Shown: piece after piece, positions 37,531 through 45,994 of the stretch | Layout: every line of letters starts with the position of its first letter | Position numbering within the stretch: the first letter of the stretch is position 1 | Source of the DNA: Tangfeifania diversioriginum | GTDB lineage: Bacteria; Bacteroidota; Bacteroidia; Bacteroidales; Prolixibacteraceae | DNA: 64,000 bases | Reading direction: 5' to 3' | Assembly (NCBI GenBank): GCA_945873105.1 | Contig: CAMCBW010000004.1 | Coordinates: forward strand, 62,001 to 126,000 | Translations under genes and position numbers: made by a program | Notes under the pieces: generated by a model | The model's database searches: none | What the model was told of the DNA's origin: nothing | Seen by the model: only the letters and a program-made list of their open reading frames with translations

Positions 37531-38804
37531 ACCAGTTAAAATTCATCTTGCTGATTTTAGTGCTGCCACTCTGCAATACGCTTTTAGCCGGCAACAAACA
37601 CAGCAAAACCACGATGTTCCCTGCCTACAAAGGGCTGGTCATGGCAGGTTACCAGGGATGGTTCCGATCCCCCAAAGAAGGGGTAATCTATCCTGATGAA
37701 AACAAGATTCGTATAGATATGTGGCCGGATCTATCCGAGTATGAAAAAACTTACCCTACCGGCCTTAAGCTGGCAGATGGCTCAACTGCCCGTTTCTTCA
37801 GTTCAGACGACAAAAGTACCATCGATCTTCATTTCAAGTGGATGAAACAGTACGGGGTGGATGGTGTTTTCATGCAACGGTTTTTCAATGCTGCCAAACC
37901 CCAGGCACGGCACAGCGGAGGGACCAATGTGCTTCGGAATGCCCTGCAGGCAGCCTCCAAACAGGAACGGGCCATTGGGGTAATGTACGACCTCTCAGGC
38001 CTGAAAGCCACCGGAGAGGATTGTTCAGTTTTAATGGATGACTGGAAATACCTGGTAGATTCCTTGCATGTCACCAACCAGACCGGGAAACAAACCTACG
38101 TATTTCACAACGGCAAACCCCTCGTCACCATCTGGGGCATCGGCTTTCCCGACAGGCCCTACAATATTCGCAACATCGGACTTGCCCGGTTGATCGATTT
38201 CCTGCAGAACGATCCGGAATACGGCGGTTGTTCTGTGATGCTGGGTGTTCCCACCTTCTGGCGCGACCTGAATGCCGACTGCAATCCTGATCCTTACCTG
38301 CACGAACTGATCATCCAGGCCGACCTGGTGTTGCCCTGGATGGTACAGCGCTTTTCACCACTCCTGCACAACGACATGGACCGTTACCGGGATGTGATAC
38401 TTGCTGATATCCAATGGTGCAAGGAGAATGGTATTGCTTATGTCCCTTGCGTCTGTCCGGGATTTAGCTGGCACAACCTGAGCCGTTTATCTTTCCCTGA
38501 TGACGTAAAACCCGTTGGCTCAATTCCCCGGCAGGGAGGCCGGTTCTACTGGCAACAGATTTACACAGCCATCAATGCCGGAGCCGAAATGCTTTATGTA
38601 GCCATGTTCGATGAAGTGAACGAAGGTACAGCCATCTTCAAATGCAGTGATAATCCGCCGGTTAGCGAGATAGCAAAGTTTGTCAATATGGACGGAAAGC
38701 CATCAGATCATTACCTGTGGCTGACCGGTTTGGGAGCGAAAATGTTGCGAAAAGAGATCCCGCTCAGTTTTCAAATGCCGGACCGGGGAAGCACAAATAA
38801 GTGA
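37527..38804 (+). CDS. Secreted GH99/GH71-like glycoside hydrolase (second)
   Basis: 425 aa with signal peptide ending TLLAG. Same layout as the protein at 34743: YKGLVMAGYQGWFRSPKEG, MKQYGVDGVFMQRFF, MYDLSGLKATG, KPLVTIWGIGF, VMLGVPTFWRDL and MFDEVNEGTAIFK with the glutamate pair E363/E366. Translationally coupled to the sulfatase upstream by a 4-base overlap. Family assignment is good; the glycan and linkage are unknown. Confidence 0.85.
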   Translation: MNQLKFILLILVLPLCNTLLAGNKHSKTTMFPAYKGLVMAGYQGWFRSPKEGVIYPDENKIRIDMWPDLSEYEKTYPTGLKLADGSTARFFSSDDKSTIDLHFKWMKQYGVDGVFMQRFFNAAKPQARHSGGTNVLRNALQAASKQERAIGVMYDLSGLKATGEDCSVLMDDWKYLVDSLHVTNQTGKQTYVFHNGKPLVTIWGIGFPDRPYNIRNIGLARLIDFLQNDPEYGGCSVMLGVPTFWRDLNADCNPDPYLHELIIQADLVLPWMVQRFSPLLHNDMDRYRDVILADIQWCKENGIAYVPCVCPGFSWHNLSRLSFPDDVKPVGSIPRQGGRFYWQQIYTAINAGAEMLYVAMFDEVNEGTAIFKCSDNPPVSEIAKFVNMDGKPSDHYLWLTGLGAKMLRKEIPLSFQMPDRGSTNK

Positions 38805-38954
38805 CAACAATAAAGGGAAAGCACAACTGAAACCCTCATGCACTATAGTTCACAAAATAGCATGTAAATTGGTCTGAGGGTTCCATACGTACGTTCTGAT
38901 GATCAACAAATTAATACTGTTATTTACGTGTGAAACAGCTAAAAATAATTGAAC

Positions 38955-40331
38955 ATGAAAAATTCCATCTTATTCATGGCAGCGATGGCCAGCTCTTTCA
39001 TTGGCCATTCTGCCCAGAGTACAAAGATAGAAGGATCGAAATCAGACAAAAATGTGCTTTTCATTGTGGTGGATGATCTGACCACCACATTGGGTTGTTA
39101 CGGCCATCCGGTAGTTAAAACGCCCCACATCGACCGGTTGGCCAACATGGGTATCCGCTACAACCATGCCTATTGCAATTATGCTGTCTGCGGGCCAAGC
39201 AGATCCTCTTTCCTGACAGGATTGAGGCCCGAGACAACCACTATTCTCGATAACAAAACACCCTTACAGTCGATACTGGGAGACCGGGTCACCTTACCCT
39301 ATTTGTTTAAGCAAAATGGTTTTCACACCATGAGCCTGGGCAAAGTGTTTCATGGCACCAAAGAGCACAATGACCCAAAGGCCTGGGACGAAATTTACGG
39401 TTTCGGGCCAACAGAAATCGGTAAAACCGGTGAAAAACGCAACATGACCGGTGGAGTATTAAAATGGTGTGAATGGATGGCAGCAGAAGGAGACGATGAG
39501 GACCAGGCCGACGGACAAATAGCCCTTAAAGCAGTTGAATTTATCGCAGCAAAAAAAGACAAGCCATTTTTCCTTGCTGTTGGATTTCACAAGCCTCACG
39601 ACCCATTTTTTGCCCCGAAAAAATATTTCGATATGTATCCGCCCGAAAGATGTAATCCTCCTGTATTACCACAAGGCTGGAAACCTCCCTATAAGCATAC
39701 TTTGCCAAATGAAACTGCTGTTTTTGACCGCTTTACGGATCAGGACAAGCGTGAATTCCTCCGGTCGTATTATGCCTGCACCAGCTTTATGGATGCACAG
39801 GTGGGCAAACTACTGCAGGTACTGGAAGAAACCAATCAATTGGATAATACTTTGATCGTACTTTTTGGTGATCATGGGTATCATTTGGGAGAACACAACT
39901 GGTGGAATAAAGTGACAATTTTTGAAAAAGGGACAAGGGCCCCATTTATCATGGCCGGACAATCAGTCGGCAAAAAAGGAGTTGAATCAAATGCCATGTT
40001 CGAATATATTGATATTTATCCCACGCTGGCGGAACTTTTCAGACTCAAAAATACCCCTGAATACATTGAAGGCAAGAGTTTTGCCAATGTGGTGAAGGAT
40101 CCGTCAAAACCTTTCCGGAGTTCAGTTCAGGCGGTTGTCACCCGCGGTGATATGCTTGGCCGGATGGTTAAAAATGAGAACTGGAGATACATTGAATGGG
40201 ACAAGGGACAAAAAGGCATTGAATTGTACGATCAAATAAATGATCCGGTCGAATATAACAACCTTGCCAATAAACCGGAACATGCCAAGACAATTAAAAG
40301 AATGAAGAAACTCATGTATGCGGGAAATTAA
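38955..40331 (+). CDS. Sulfatase, iduronate-2-sulfatase-like (S1 family)
   Basis: 458 aa from ATG at 38955; a TTG two codons earlier is not needed. Signal peptide to about residue 20. VLFIVVDDLTTTLGCYG gives the metal-binding aspartates, and YAVCGPSRSSFLTGLRPET holds C79, the formylglycine precursor. GFHKPHDPFFAPKKYFDMYP and GDHGYHLGEHNWWNK are as in iduronate-2-sulfatase-like members. The 150-bp gap upstream holds only a weak inverted repeat (38831-38882). It is followed after 20 bases by an endonuclease/exonuclease/phosphatase-fold gene. Confidence 0.93.
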   Translation: MKNSILFMAAMASSFIGHSAQSTKIEGSKSDKNVLFIVVDDLTTTLGCYGHPVVKTPHIDRLANMGIRYNHAYCNYAVCGPSRSSFLTGLRPETTTILDNKTPLQSILGDRVTLPYLFKQNGFHTMSLGKVFHGTKEHNDPKAWDEIYGFGPTEIGKTGEKRNMTGGVLKWCEWMAAEGDDEDQADGQIALKAVEFIAAKKDKPFFLAVGFHKPHDPFFAPKKYFDMYPPERCNPPVLPQGWKPPYKHTLPNETAVFDRFTDQDKREFLRSYYACTSFMDAQVGKLLQVLEETNQLDNTLIVLFGDHGYHLGEHNWWNKVTIFEKGTRAPFIMAGQSVGKKGVESNAMFEYIDIYPTLAELFRLKNTPEYIEGKSFANVVKDPSKPFRSSVQAVVTRGDMLGRMVKNENWRYIEWDKGQKGIELYDQINDPVEYNNLANKPEHAKTIKRMKKLMYAGN

Positions 40332-40351
40332 TTTTGAAAACTGAATAAAAT

Positions 40352-41281
40352 ATGATGAAGCATATCCATGTAAAAAAACGTTTTGCCCTGATTAGTTTGC
40401 TTTTCATTTGTTCGGTTTGTTTCACACCGGCTGCTGTCGGACAAACCAGCATGAAAAAAGAGGCTGGTCAAACGTTGAAACTGATGACCTACAACCTGAA
40501 ATATGCCAGTCCTGGCTTTGTGCCCTCCTGGGAAGTCAGGCGTGAAATGCAGGTAGCCCTTATTCGCAAGTATGCTCCTGATATCATCGGCACCCAGGAA
40601 GGTTTGAAAGAACAAATTGACTACCTGGCTGATCAGCTTCCCGAGTATGTTGTGATTGGAGAGGGAAGAAAAGGGGGCGATGATGATGAGCATATGGCTA
40701 TCTTCTTTAAACGTGAAAAATTCCGTCTGCGGGAGACGCAGAGTTTTCAGCTTTCTGAGACTCCGGAAATAATAGGCAGCGGCCCTGAAGTTAATCCGCG
40801 AATGGTTACATGGGCTCGTATGGCATTGATTAACAGGGCAAAAGAGGGTGAAAAAAGTGCATATCCGCAGGATTACAGGGGGCACTGGGATAATAACCTG
40901 GAGTTCTACATTTTCAATACCCATTATTTTAATGGCCCCAATGCCGGATTGTCAAGACTCAATGCATCAAAATTGATTCTTAAAAGGATCAATGCCCTCA
41001 GCCGGTTCGGAGAATGGAGCCCTGAACGTCCGCTGTTTCTGATGGGAGATTTTAATTGCCGTCCGGGCAGTGCACCCTATAAGGTACTTGTTGGCGGGAA
41101 GGATTCAGAAGATCCTGACCTGCTTAAAAATTCGTTTGAAGACGCTGGCAAAATTGACTGGATCCTGTACAAAGGGGCTGTGAAAGTGCTGAAGTACGAA
41201 GTAGTCGATTTCAATGTGAATGGCGCTTATCCATCAGATCACAAGCCAATATATGTCGAGTTCGAAGTGATTGACAAATGA
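40352..41281 (+). CDS. Secreted endonuclease/exonuclease/phosphatase-family protein
   Basis: 309 aa with signal peptide to about residue 30. Catalytic motifs of the EEP superfamily are all present: TYNLKYAS near the start, GTQEG with metal-binding E83, FNTHYFNG, MGDFNCRPGS with D233 and N235, and SDHKPIYVEFE with H297. Family members cleave phosphomonoesters or diesters in nucleic acids, lipids, inositol phosphates or other compounds. Secreted forms close to glycan-degrading genes have no settled substrate; a phosphate-bearing glycan is one possibility. Start at the second ATG (40355) is equally likely. Confidence 0.85.
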   Translation: MMKHIHVKKRFALISLLFICSVCFTPAAVGQTSMKKEAGQTLKLMTYNLKYASPGFVPSWEVRREMQVALIRKYAPDIIGTQEGLKEQIDYLADQLPEYVVIGEGRKGGDDDEHMAIFFKREKFRLRETQSFQLSETPEIIGSGPEVNPRMVTWARMALINRAKEGEKSAYPQDYRGHWDNNLEFYIFNTHYFNGPNAGLSRLNASKLILKRINALSRFGEWSPERPLFLMGDFNCRPGSAPYKVLVGGKDSEDPDLLKNSFEDAGKIDWILYKGAVKVLKYEVVDFNVNGAYPSDHKPIYVEFEVIDK

Positions 41282-41359
41282 TCCGGGCAATTTAGCAATT
41301 GCCAGGCAAGAAGCCACTTAAAGATTGCATTAAATGAGAAGGATGTTTACAAAGGAATT

Positions 41360-41463
41360 TATGAAACGAACATGATGTTTCCCAACACCCAAGAGAATGA
41401 TAATAATTTCGTCAACATGGAGTTCCATACTGCCTTTAAAAACAAATTATTATAGTATGAAAA
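41360..41463 (+). repeat. 105-bp direct repeat, copy B, ending at the start codon of the metallophosphoesterase gene
   Basis: 104 bases matching 33617-33721. All five substitutions fall in the same codon phase. On the minus strand both copies keep an open frame beginning MELHVDEIIIILLGVGK with four silent changes and one Q/H change. On the plus strand the corresponding frame has a stop at codon five in this copy. The 78 bases before the copy (41282-41359) show nothing recognisable. Confidence 0.9.
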
Positions 41464-42299
41464 GAGCAATCATCAGCCTGGCAATGATTTTTATTATTGC
41501 AGGGAGTGCATTGGCACAAAAGAAAAGTCCAGCTGCACCCTGGTTTTTTATCCAGATTACAGACCCGCAGTTTGGCATGTTTGACAGCAATGCAAGTTTT
41601 GAGAAGGAAACTGCTTTATATGAAAAGGCTGTTGCTAAAATAAATAATCTTAATCCTGATTTTGTGGTAATTACGGGTGATTTTGTTCATGATCCGAAAT
41701 CTGTTTCCCAGATTACAGAATTCAAACGGATCACTGCAAAGATAAATCCCAAAATTCCAATTTATTATTCGCCTGGTAATCATGATCTTGGACAAAATCC
41801 TGATGAGGCAAGCATAAAAAAGTATAAAATAAACTTTGGAGAAGATAAATTTTCATTCGCACACAAGGGCTCCTCGTTCATTGGATTTAACTCCAGCCTG
41901 ATCAAAGCCAGGTTGGATAAGCCCGAACAGGATCAATACAACTGGCTTGTAAAAAAACTTAAAAAAAGCCGGGATGCGGCGCATATTATCCTGTTTTGCC
42001 ACTATCCTTTTTTTAACAAAACGGTGGATGAACCCACGGCTTACTCAAACATTGACCTGGAATTCCGCGAAAAGTACCTTAACTTATTTAAAGACAATAA
42101 GGTGGATGCATTGTTTTCAGGTCATTATCACAACAACAAGCTGCTGAATTATGGTCCAATGCAATTGGTAACCACAAGTGCGTTAGGGAAGCCACTTGGC
42201 GAAGCCCCCTCAGGACTGCGAATTGTAAAGATTTATGCTGACAAAATTGAACACCAGTATTTTGGGTTGGAAGAGCTTCCTGGTTTCGTTACATACTAA
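41457..42299 (+). CDS. Secreted calcineurin-like metallophosphoesterase
   Basis: 280 aa from ATG at 41457; the frame is open upstream to 41397 but those 20 codons lie in the repeat and precede a normal signal peptide (MKRAIISLAMIFIIAGSALA). Metal-binding motifs are ITDPQFG (D36; Q38 replaces the usual H), TGDFVHD (D75), GNHD (107-110), FCHYPFF and SGHYHNN. It hydrolyses a phosphoester in the periplasm or outside; substrate unknown. It is placed between an EEP-family enzyme and a beta-helix protein. Confidence 0.88.
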   Translation: MKRAIISLAMIFIIAGSALAQKKSPAAPWFFIQITDPQFGMFDSNASFEKETALYEKAVAKINNLNPDFVVITGDFVHDPKSVSQITEFKRITAKINPKIPIYYSPGNHDLGQNPDEASIKKYKINFGEDKFSFAHKGSSFIGFNSSLIKARLDKPEQDQYNWLVKKLKKSRDAAHIILFCHYPFFNKTVDEPTAYSNIDLEFREKYLNLFKDNKVDALFSGHYHNNKLLNYGPMQLVTTSALGKPLGEAPSGLRIVKIYADKIEHQYFGLEELPGFVTY

Positions 42300-42316
42300 T
42301 ACAAACATGAATAATT

Positions 42317-43561
42317 ATGAAGGCAAACTTATTTTTAGCACTTATCTTATTATTTGGACTTAACCAGGTAAGCGCCTCAGAATCAACAAGTATCCAGAAA
42401 TTTGACGTCAAGCCGGGAAACCCGGCTGCCTTAAACAGAACCAACCTGCAAAAGGCCATTGATTGGGCATCTGCCAATGGCTCTGCCTTATATGTAGAAC
42501 CATCTGAGACACCCTATGCCATTGCCGGCGGTATTATCCTGAAAAAGAATGTTTCATTGATTGGCGTGCATGGTCCGACTCCCCGTGGAACGGCGCATCC
42601 AGGCAAAAAACAGCCCGTTGGCAGTGTGTTCGCAATTACAGATAAAGAAAATGTTTTTATTACCGTAGAATCCGGGACACAAATAAAAGGTATTCAATTT
42701 TGGTATCCAGAGCAGAGCATCAAAGATCCGGCAGCCATTGTCCCATACCCGGCAACCATCCAGGTTTCTAAAACAGGCAGGGCCCAGGGAGTTTTTCTTT
42801 CATGTCTCACCTTCTACGGCGAATACCTGGCCTTCGATTTTAATGCCAGTCGTGAAAATCCATGCGAGTTGATGACCTTTGAGCACTGTTACGGCTATCC
42901 GCTCAGTGGCGAATTTATCCGGATGGATTACTGCTACGATGTGCCGCGGATTTTGCATTGTCACGTAAATCCTGCCTCACAGCGCTTTATCGGAGGTCAA
43001 TTCAGCCGGGCAGTCGTGGATGCGGTGATAGCTAAAAAAACATTCGCTTACACCATCAACCACACCGATAATGCCCAAATCATTGATCTTTTTACGTTTG
43101 GAACTTATGGTGGAATCTTGCTGGATGCCGAATCATACGGGCAACTGACCAACTTTAACTTTGATTGCGTGGCGGTTGGTATTTTAAAACGTGGCAGTAA
43201 CACGAAAAACCGGAACTGGCAGATTGCACAAGGTTCAATTATCGCCAATACAGGAGAAAAGGTGGAAAATATTCATCCAATCATTATTGAAGGACAAGGG
43301 CATACATCCCTCAGCAATGTGGAGGCATTTTCGGGTGGAAACGGTGCTTTGACCACAGTGCCTGAAAACCAGTCATGGGATTTTATCCTGGTCAGGGGCG
43401 ACAAAAAGCTGACAGTTTCAATTTTTGGCAGCCGGATGAGGAATTATCTTTCCGACAAACCAATCACCATAGAAAACAAACATGCTGTTATTCAGGCTGT
43501 TGCATGCTTCGACAAGGAGGAAAGATTATACAATCAGATTTTTGAAGGAACGGTTAAATAG
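42317..43561 (+). CDS. Secreted right-handed beta-helix protein, pectate-lyase-like
   Basis: 414 aa with signal peptide ending QVSAS. The N-terminal TNLQKAIDWASANGSALYVEPSE followed by GGIILKKNVSLIGVHG is the usual start of Pectate_lyase_3-type beta-helices, and the rest shows short beta-strand repeats (ATIQVSKTGRAQGVFLSCLTF, FEHCYGYPLSGEF, GILLDAESYGQLTNFNFDCVAVG). Such proteins are glycoside hydrolases, polysaccharide lyases or epimerases. No catalytic set could be assigned to a family by reading. It is 17 bases after the metallophosphoesterase. Confidence 0.7.
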   Translation: MKANLFLALILLFGLNQVSASESTSIQKFDVKPGNPAALNRTNLQKAIDWASANGSALYVEPSETPYAIAGGIILKKNVSLIGVHGPTPRGTAHPGKKQPVGSVFAITDKENVFITVESGTQIKGIQFWYPEQSIKDPAAIVPYPATIQVSKTGRAQGVFLSCLTFYGEYLAFDFNASRENPCELMTFEHCYGYPLSGEFIRMDYCYDVPRILHCHVNPASQRFIGGQFSRAVVDAVIAKKTFAYTINHTDNAQIIDLFTFGTYGGILLDAESYGQLTNFNFDCVAVGILKRGSNTKNRNWQIAQGSIIANTGEKVENIHPIIIEGQGHTSLSNVEAFSGGNGALTTVPENQSWDFILVRGDKKLTVSIFGSRMRNYLSDKPITIENKHAVIQAVACFDKEERLYNQIFEGTVK

Positions 43562-43635
43562 GATTTACGGATCAGGCCAGGCAGGTTATGAAAAGCAAAA
43601 ATTTTGCGTCTCTGGTGTACTTTGCCTGACATAAA

Positions 43636-44766
43636 ATGTATCTGAACAATAAATTATCTATCAGTGTGAAAAGGTATATATTCTTAATTGGACTTCTGGT
43701 AATTGTATCATTCCAGGGCATTGCACAAAAAAGCAGTTTGCTGGTTTTGGGTGATTTGCATTATGATTTGCTGGATGATCACGATATGACCTGGCTGGCG
43801 GCCAAACCGGATGACCTGAGGCAGGTTACCAAAGAATACACTGTTTATACCGGGAAAAACTGGAACGATTTCATGGAGATCCTGAGACAGAAAGTTCTTT
43901 CTGCCCAACCTGCTGTCAAAGCGGTTATTCAACTGGGAGACTTGTCTGAAGGATTGGCGGGATCCGTAGAGAAGGCTGATCAAATGGCAGCGAATACCAT
44001 GAAAGCTGTGGAGGCCGCCAACATGGCTATCCCCTGGATCCTTGCAAAAGGGAACCATGATATTACCGGGCCGGGGGCAGTGGAAGCATTTCAAAAATTC
44101 TATGTGCCAATGATCCGGAAGCAAACCAATAATCCGGAAATCAAAAATGCCAGTTATTCCTATATCTCGGGGGATGTGCAGATTACATGCCTTGACCCCT
44201 GGGATAAGAATACGGATATGGTTTCTTTTCTGGATAAAGAACTTTCGGCGTCGAAAGCAAAGTTCAAGTTTGTGGCAGTGCATGAACCTGTGATTCCTGT
44301 TACCGAGCGTTGCTGGCATACATTGAGACAAAAACCGGAACAACGTGTGAAGCTGCTCGAAGTTATAGCACGTCATAAGGCAGTTGTACTTTGCGGCCAC
44401 CTGCACCGATATTCGGTGGTAAGAAGAAATACGCCATCCGGTCCAATTGTGCAGGTGATGGTTAACAGTGTGGTCAAGGACAGAGACTATATGAAACCGG
44501 AAAGGGTAATAACAGAATATGGTCCCTCGCTCGCTAAAAACTTACCCGAATGGCAGCCGGAAACCATGGAGGCAAGGGAAAAAATCCTGGCAGAAGAAGC
44601 AAAATATGTCACTTTTTACAAACAAACCGATCTTCCGAGTTATGGGATCATAAAAACCGATGCAGAAAAAGGAACCATCGAGCTGGAATATTATGCTGCC
44701 TTCGGCAAGGAGCCTTATGACAGGATCAACCTTTCAGACCTCCTTAATCAGTTGAAAGATAATTAA
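43636..44766 (+). CDS. Secreted metallophosphoesterase (second)
   Basis: 376 aa with an uncleaved or cleaved leader at about 12-30 (KRYIFLIGLLVIVSFQGIA). Metal-binding motifs are LGDLHYD (D40, H42), LGDLSEG, AKGNHDITG, VHEPVIP and CGHLHRYS. It is only distantly like the enzyme at 41457, since it has H rather than Q in the first motif and a longer C-terminus. Substrate unknown. Lies 74 bases after the beta-helix gene; that gap has a 6-bp inverted repeat only. Confidence 0.87.
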   Translation: MYLNNKLSISVKRYIFLIGLLVIVSFQGIAQKSSLLVLGDLHYDLLDDHDMTWLAAKPDDLRQVTKEYTVYTGKNWNDFMEILRQKVLSAQPAVKAVIQLGDLSEGLAGSVEKADQMAANTMKAVEAANMAIPWILAKGNHDITGPGAVEAFQKFYVPMIRKQTNNPEIKNASYSYISGDVQITCLDPWDKNTDMVSFLDKELSASKAKFKFVAVHEPVIPVTERCWHTLRQKPEQRVKLLEVIARHKAVVLCGHLHRYSVVRRNTPSGPIVQVMVNSVVKDRDYMKPERVITEYGPSLAKNLPEWQPETMEAREKILAEEAKYVTFYKQTDLPSYGIIKTDAEKGTIELEYYAAFGKEPYDRINLSDLLNQLKDN

Positions 44767-44802
44767 TTGGCATGTTATGAACTATTATAATGTAAGTTAG
44801 CG

Positions 44803-45921
44803 ATGAATCAACATTTCAAAATAATCAACACCCTTGTCATTTTGTTTTTTGTGGGTCATGCAATGTCATCTTTGGCGGGCGGCAAGAAAAAAGAGAAATC
44901 ATTTACCTATGAAAATCCTATAATTAGTAAGGATATTCCTGCTATTCGTGACCCTCAGATCATTCCGTATGATGGGGCATATTTTCTTATTGGTAGCTCA
45001 CCTCCGTTTTGGGGATCAAAAAATGGAGATAATCCTTCGCCTGGTGTGAAAATGTGGCGTTCGACAGATCTTCTTCACTGGGAATTTCACAAAATATTAA
45101 TCGACAGTAATGATGTGCCCGACGGGGCATGGTATCGTGAAAAATTCTGGGCGCCAGAGATTCATAAAAAGGGGAATAAGTACTACCTGACCTTTAATTG
45201 TCAGGATTATCAAGGTAAAACTATTTATAATGGGATGAATGTTGGCGTGGCTGTTTCAGACAAAGTTGACGGACCCTATGAGATTGTTACCAAAGATAAA
45301 CCCCTTTGGGAAAATGCCAATGATGCCAGTCTTCTGACCGATGATGACGGGCGTACTTATCTCTTTGTTTCGGACATCTGGGGTTGCGAAGTTGATCTGA
45401 AAAAAATGCAACTCGTAGGGGAAAAAAAACAATTGATTAAGCGGGAACCGGGTAAATGGGATGCCGGAATAATCGAAGGTCCAATGGCATTCAAACACAA
45501 TGGCACTTACTATTTGTTGTATTCATCCAATACAAGAGGATACGAAATCGGATATGCAATGGCAAAAAGTCCTTTAGGGCCTTATATTAAAGGGAAAAAC
45601 AATCCTTTCTACGGAGCTCAGAATAAAAACAATCCAAACTTTTCCGGCGACCCCCAAAGTCCGTATTTGGGTTGTGGACACAATACAATTTTTAAAGGGC
45701 CCGATGGTCGCGAATGGATTTGTTGTCATGTTGAGCTACCTTATGATGATAAGAATCCCACACATCAATACAAAGATTTCTTCCCCAATGGAACAAAAGA
45801 AGCGAAACTGAAAGGGCCATATCGTGTAGAGTTTCTTGGAATAGATCCATTTTGGATTGATTCAAACGGAGATTTATACAGTAATCAGCCGAGTTATACG
45901 AGGCAGACGGTTACATGGTAG
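44803..45921 (+). CDS. Secreted GH43 family glycosidase
   Basis: 372 aa with signal peptide ending SSLAG. The five-bladed propeller triad is visible: D50 in AIRDPQ (base), D174 in NANDASLL (pKa modulator) and E225 in IIEGPMA (acid). KFWAPEIHKKGNKYYLTF and GHNTIFKGPDGREWICCH are also typical. Members release arabinose, xylose or galactose from plant and algal polysaccharides; the sugar is not readable here. Followed after 73 bases by GH3. Confidence 0.88.
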   Translation: MNQHFKIINTLVILFFVGHAMSSLAGGKKKEKSFTYENPIISKDIPAIRDPQIIPYDGAYFLIGSSPPFWGSKNGDNPSPGVKMWRSTDLLHWEFHKILIDSNDVPDGAWYREKFWAPEIHKKGNKYYLTFNCQDYQGKTIYNGMNVGVAVSDKVDGPYEIVTKDKPLWENANDASLLTDDDGRTYLFVSDIWGCEVDLKKMQLVGEKKQLIKREPGKWDAGIIEGPMAFKHNGTYYLLYSSNTRGYEIGYAMAKSPLGPYIKGKNNPFYGAQNKNNPNFSGDPQSPYLGCGHNTIFKGPDGREWICCHVELPYDDKNPTHQYKDFFPNGTKEAKLKGPYRVEFLGIDPFWIDSNGDLYSNQPSYTRQTVTW

Positions 45922-45994
45922 CGTTTACAAAATAAATAATTTACGTGTTCAGGGATGGGTGCTATCCACTTAACATATTAAATGACAATAAATT

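Noticed and set aside
38831-38882. Inverted repeat aaccctca/tgagggtt before the iduronate-sulfatase-like gene
   Set aside because: Eight-bp stem with a 36-base loop and no T-run; too weak to call a terminator or riboswitch.
43571-43630. Short inverted repeat tcaggc/gcctga before the second metallophosphoesterase
   Set aside because: Only six paired bases with a long loop; likely chance.
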